Part shown: positions 20,811 through 23,588 of the stretch, in pieces | Numbering within the stretch: position 1 is the stretch's first letter | How the letters are laid out: every line of letters begins with the position of its first letter | NCBI GenBank assembly: GCA_945901965.1 | Contig: CAMDMN010000003.1 | Span: forward strand, 1-23,588 | DNA: 23,588 nucleotides | Direction of reading: 5' to 3' | Source: Legionella genomosp. 1 | GTDB taxonomy: Bacteria; Pseudomonadota; Gammaproteobacteria; Legionellales; Legionellaceae | Program-made: the position numbers and the translations under genes | Notes under the pieces: generated by a model | Seen by the model: the letters and a program-made list of their open reading frames with translations, nothing else | Database searches by the model: none | What the model was told of the DNA's origin: nothing

Positions 20811-23222
20811 TTACATTAGTGTAAGATTACTAGGCATTTCTGCTGCTTCAGCGGTTTCAGTCATTGTCCCCTCAACTCCTTTATGAAAATCTATCGCAGC
20901 TTTTTTTTCTGCAATGATTTCAATAAGATTGCTCACCTCGATTATAACTTCATTTAGACAGGAATCTTCTGAACTAAATCTGACTTTATCCAATGCAGTC
21001 TTAATAGTTATATGTTGATCTTCAACAAATTTGTCTGCTTTAAGATCAGCCAACATGGCTCTAGTTTTAATTGTGAGCTCTTGTATTTTAGCTCTTAAAT
21101 TTAATCCGCTAAGTTTCTTCTCTAAACTGCTATTATGTTGTTCTAAAATGTCAATATCTGAGATCTCATCAATGATCTTTTTTTGTCTTTCTACCCATGA
21201 ATCGACATCATCTGAAGGTTTATTTTTCTTATAAATAATTCTAAGCGCATCTAACATGGCATGTGCTTTAGTTCTATTATTGTCTATAACTAACCAAGAT
21301 AATTTTTCTTTTAAAGCTATATAGGTATGCTCTAAAGAGTCTTTATCAGTAATTAAATCAACAACTAATTTTTGCTCTGCTACATAAGCTTCCATGCCTT
21401 TGAATTTTGCAATATCTGCAAGCATTTGCTTTGATGATCTTTTGAATTTGTATAAAAAAACTATTCTTGAAAGCTCTGTATCTAGCTCTTCCTTAATTTT
21501 CGCTATTGCGACACAACTATTCGCATCGTTAATTTTTTGTATGTATTCGACCACATATTTACCCATGCCCTCAATGGGATAAATTTCAATTTTTGCCAAA
21601 ATAGTATTTAGGGCTAATCTATTAAGTGATATTTCCAATGCATTATTAATTTCTTGTAAAATGGTTTTATCTGTTTCCAATGCAATAACTTCGAGATAAT
21701 TTATTACAAAAATTTCATGTTCTTTGCCAGTTTGTGCTTTAATTTTTCCAAGAATTTCAAGACATTTGGCTTTTAGATAGTGGGGTTCAACTAGATCCTT
21801 ATGTACCACCTCCACAATTACCTTAATCTTAAGCAAACGTTCTTTGTCGGCTGCGTTGCTGATAAGCAATTCTTGCTCTGCTATAAATTCATCCATGGTT
21901 CGATCAGTCTTAAATACTTTAATTTCAGCCAAAATAGCATGAAGTTGATATTTAAGGGTATTTACTGGATTCTCTGGAGATCGCCTGGTGAAATGTTGAA
22001 TACGAGAGCCAATTGCAGCCTTTTGAGCATTTGAGCCTTTACCAAAATAATTATCAAGATTTTGATGATTTGGACTAGGCAACCCATCTTCCGCCATTAT
22101 CGGCCCTCTGCCAATATGTCCATGAACGTCTTTAATTTCAAATGATCCATCTTTTGACTTCATTCGTAATTCTTTACCCAATCCTCGATTCCAAATTAGG
22201 CGTATAAATGGGTATTCAGGAGGAATAGGGGCCTTTCCATTTATCAATGAATATACGGAGTCTGCTTCTTGTTTTAATAATTGTGCCAATTCTCCATTAA
22301 CCAATAGTTCATTTGTTTTTTTATTGATATTATCAATCGTTCGCATTATCGATGCTGGATTTTTCTCATCATAGTCGACATTTAATTTCCGGGCGAGAGC
22401 TTCTACTGTTTCAAGCCCCACCGGCGCGTGCGAATAGATAGTGAGCTCTTCTTCTAGGGAAATGGAATAATTTAAGGCTTTAACCATTAGTATATAATGA
22501 TTGGTGACAACATCAAGAATTTCATCGCTGCTAATTATTCCATTTGCATATAATATTTTCATGTTTTCATAAGAACTGGTTACCGCGGGGTCGATTGAAC
22601 CCCCTATACGGCTTATTCTCCTGATAAAATCAACACTATGATTTGAAATTAGGATATCAATATCAAGCTGCGCTTCATGTAATTTTTTAAGCAGGAGCAA
22701 CATAAACCAATCATTGTTTCCCCGATCAGACAATTCATCACCAATTATTGTTATGGATTTATCTTTATTTACCTTGGCAGAATCTAGGATATCTTTAAAC
22801 ATATTAATATCTGTTCTATCAAGCTCGTCAGGACTTGTTTCGTAAATATAATTCAAACTATAATATTCTTTTTCCTCTATAACTAAAAAACCCTCTTCTA
22901 TCAATGTATAAATAAGCTTCATGACGTTGCCATGCACATCACCTAAGCTAATATGCTTATGCTCTTTATCCACATCTAGTGGCTTTGGGCATATGGATAA
23001 ATCTGCATCCCGCTCAGCTATTTGTATGCTTAAATTTCTTTCAGGCCTTGAAGGGATTTTAACCAAAGCACTAGCAGCAAAAGTTCCGGCGCAATCCTCA
23101 ATATCAGCTGTTATGGATACAGTAGTAGTAGCTTTGATTTCTGAGCTAGTAGGAAAAACTTTAGGCTGTTCTTTATATTTGATTTCATAACCATCGGTGC
23201 TTTGGGGAATATGCTTCAGCAT
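20811..23222 (-). CDS. candidate Dot/Icm effector, PPP-family phosphatase (WipA/WipB type)
   Basis: An 803-residue protein. The metallophosphoesterase core carries all PPP motifs: GDVHGN (94-99), GDELSDRG (161-168), SNHS at 193-196 in place of GNHE, YSHAPVG (about 270) and DVHGHIGRG (about 365). These residues bind two metals and the phosphate. Legionella effectors WipA and WipB have this kind of phosphatase followed by helical or coiled regions; they act on phosphotyrosine and phosphoserine/threonine respectively, so specificity is open here. Residues about 425-780 form degenerate helical repeats. The C-terminus (EGTMTETAEAAEMPSNLTLM) has the Glu-rich block and near-terminal hydrophobic residue typical of Dot/Icm signals. 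GAGGT lies 8 nt before the ATG, and a PmrA-like promoter is upstream. Secretion is inferred. Confidence 0.85.
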   Translation of the reverse strand: MLKHIPQSTDGYEIKYKEQPKVFPTSSEIKATTTVSITADIEDCAGTFAASALVKIPSRPERNLSIQIAERDADLSICPKPLDVDKEHKHISLGDVHGNVMKLIYTLIEEGFLVIEEKEYYSLNYIYETSPDELDRTDINMFKDILDSAKVNKDKSITIIGDELSDRGNNDWFMLLLLKKLHEAQLDIDILISNHSVDFIRRISRIGGSIDPAVTSSYENMKILYANGIISSDEILDVVTNHYILMVKALNYSISLEEELTIYSHAPVGLETVEALARKLNVDYDEKNPASIMRTIDNINKKTNELLVNGELAQLLKQEADSVYSLINGKAPIPPEYPFIRLIWNRGLGKELRMKSKDGSFEIKDVHGHIGRGPIMAEDGLPSPNHQNLDNYFGKGSNAQKAAIGSRIQHFTRRSPENPVNTLKYQLHAILAEIKVFKTDRTMDEFIAEQELLISNAADKERLLKIKVIVEVVHKDLVEPHYLKAKCLEILGKIKAQTGKEHEIFVINYLEVIALETDKTILQEINNALEISLNRLALNTILAKIEIYPIEGMGKYVVEYIQKINDANSCVAIAKIKEELDTELSRIVFLYKFKRSSKQMLADIAKFKGMEAYVAEQKLVVDLITDKDSLEHTYIALKEKLSWLVIDNNRTKAHAMLDALRIIYKKNKPSDDVDSWVERQKKIIDEISDIDILEQHNSSLEKKLSGLNLRAKIQELTIKTRAMLADLKADKFVEDQHITIKTALDKVRFSSEDSCLNEVIIEVSNLIEIIAEKKAAIDFHKGVEGTMTETAEAAEMPSNLTLM

Positions 23223-23299
23223 GCGTTTACCTCATTGAATTACATTTAAATTATAGAGTTTTTTGATTCGGCGGGAATGAATATAAAAAAGACATGGTG

Positions 23300-23332
23300 A
23301 TTATATATAATGATTATTAAGGTAAAATTAAG
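23300..23332 (-). promoter_or_regulatory. PmrA-box-like promoter of the phosphatase effector gene
   Basis: On the reverse strand: CTTAATTTT (+ coordinates 23324-23332), AC, CTTAATAAT (23313-23321), then 7 bp and a TATAAT (23300-23305). The two half-sites match the Legionella PmrA format very closely, with the same spacing as at 14048-14081. The start point would lie near 23293, giving a leader of about 70 nt. Confidence 0.78.
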
Positions 23333-23460
23333 AGATTAGGTATCTTTCAATATTAAAAATTATAAACACATGAAAATTTCATATAACTGTACTCGGACGG
23401 ACATTGGAGTATGGGACGCTTGATTGCTTCGCTTGCGCTCGCAAAGACGTATGTTATCTC

Positions 23461-23562
23461 TAGAGGCACATCATCCCTAGAGGCACGTCATCCCTAGAGG
23501 CACGTCATCCCTAGAGTCACGTCATCCCCAGAGGCACGTCATCCCTAGAGGCACGTCATCCC
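23461..23562 (+). repeat. six tandem 17-bp repeats
   Basis: Six head-to-tail copies of TAGAGGCACGTCATCCC with up to two changes per copy (23461, 23478, 23495, 23512, 23529, 23546). The array runs into a different tract, GAGTACAACGAGGGATCTCC, whose GGGAT pairs with the last ATCCC. No gene is seen from 23333 to 23588. A palindrome-rich tract (ATTGCTTCGCTTGCGCTCGC, from 23423) lies just before the array. It may continue past the window edge. Confidence 0.93.
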
Positions 23563-23588
23563 GAGTACAACGAGGGATCTCCGAAATT

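Noticed and set aside
23461..23562. CRISPR array
   Set aside because: The 17-bp units are directly adjacent with no spacers, and no cas gene is present.

Overview
The window reads as chromosome from a low-GC gammaproteobacterium of the Legionellales, most likely a Legionella species. Three things point there. First, the left end carries mdh, hemW, plsY, tsaD, rpsU, yqeY, dnaG and rpoD, an order I associate with Legionella. Second, the accessory part holds two large proteins that look like Dot/Icm effectors. Third, both of those genes are preceded by tandem TTAAT half-sites that match the Legionella PmrA box. All of this is from reading the sequence; no database search was run.

Bases 1-8568 are housekeeping. 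A partial malate dehydrogenase runs off the left edge and is divergent from hemW (radical SAM haem chaperone). PlsY (phospholipid synthesis) carries an unusual Lys/Ala/Pro tail resembling histone H1. It converges on tsaD (tRNA t6A synthesis) across a perfect hairpin. Then follows the macromolecular synthesis operon rpsU-yqeY-dnaG-rpoD. It has two sigma70-type promoters before rpsU and an internal promoter before rpoD that is overlapped by a perfect TGTGA-N6-TCACA dyad. A CAU-anticodon tRNA (probably Ile2) closes the core block.

Bases 8569-12692 are accessory. They hold two GNAT acetyltransferases, a WYL/YafY-type repressor, and an operon of VOC, EVE and Cass2/GyrI-like small proteins. The repressor gene and the VOC operon share a near-identical 19-bp operator (ACTGMCA-N5-TGTCAGT), which suggests one small autoregulated regulon. 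A convergent DinJ/YafQ toxin-antitoxin pair follows.

Bases 12997-14007 form a compact mobile unit: one REP-associated Y1 (HUH) transposase gene bounded by 25-bp perfect inverted repeats.

Bases 14048-16262 hold a complete candidate effector transcription unit: PmrA-like box, -10 element, a 699-residue OTU-protease-like protein with an internal duplication and a C-terminal HRGWK module, and a strong terminator. After about 400 bp of apparently decayed non-coding DNA comes a HigB/HigA module (toxin gene first) with a 27-bp perfect palindromic operator. A Pif1-type helicase with a C-terminal HTH, an outer-membrane beta-barrel protein and a small GGQ ribosome-rescue-type release factor follow. 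Last is an 803-residue PPP-family phosphatase of WipA/WipB type with degenerate helical repeats, again behind a PmrA-like box. The right edge is a non-coding tract with six 17-bp tandem repeats.

The main novelty candidates are the two apparently PmrA-controlled effectors, the histone-like tail on PlsY, the RAYT unit with terminal inverted repeats, the CRP-like site in the rpoD promoter and the shared WYL-regulator operator.
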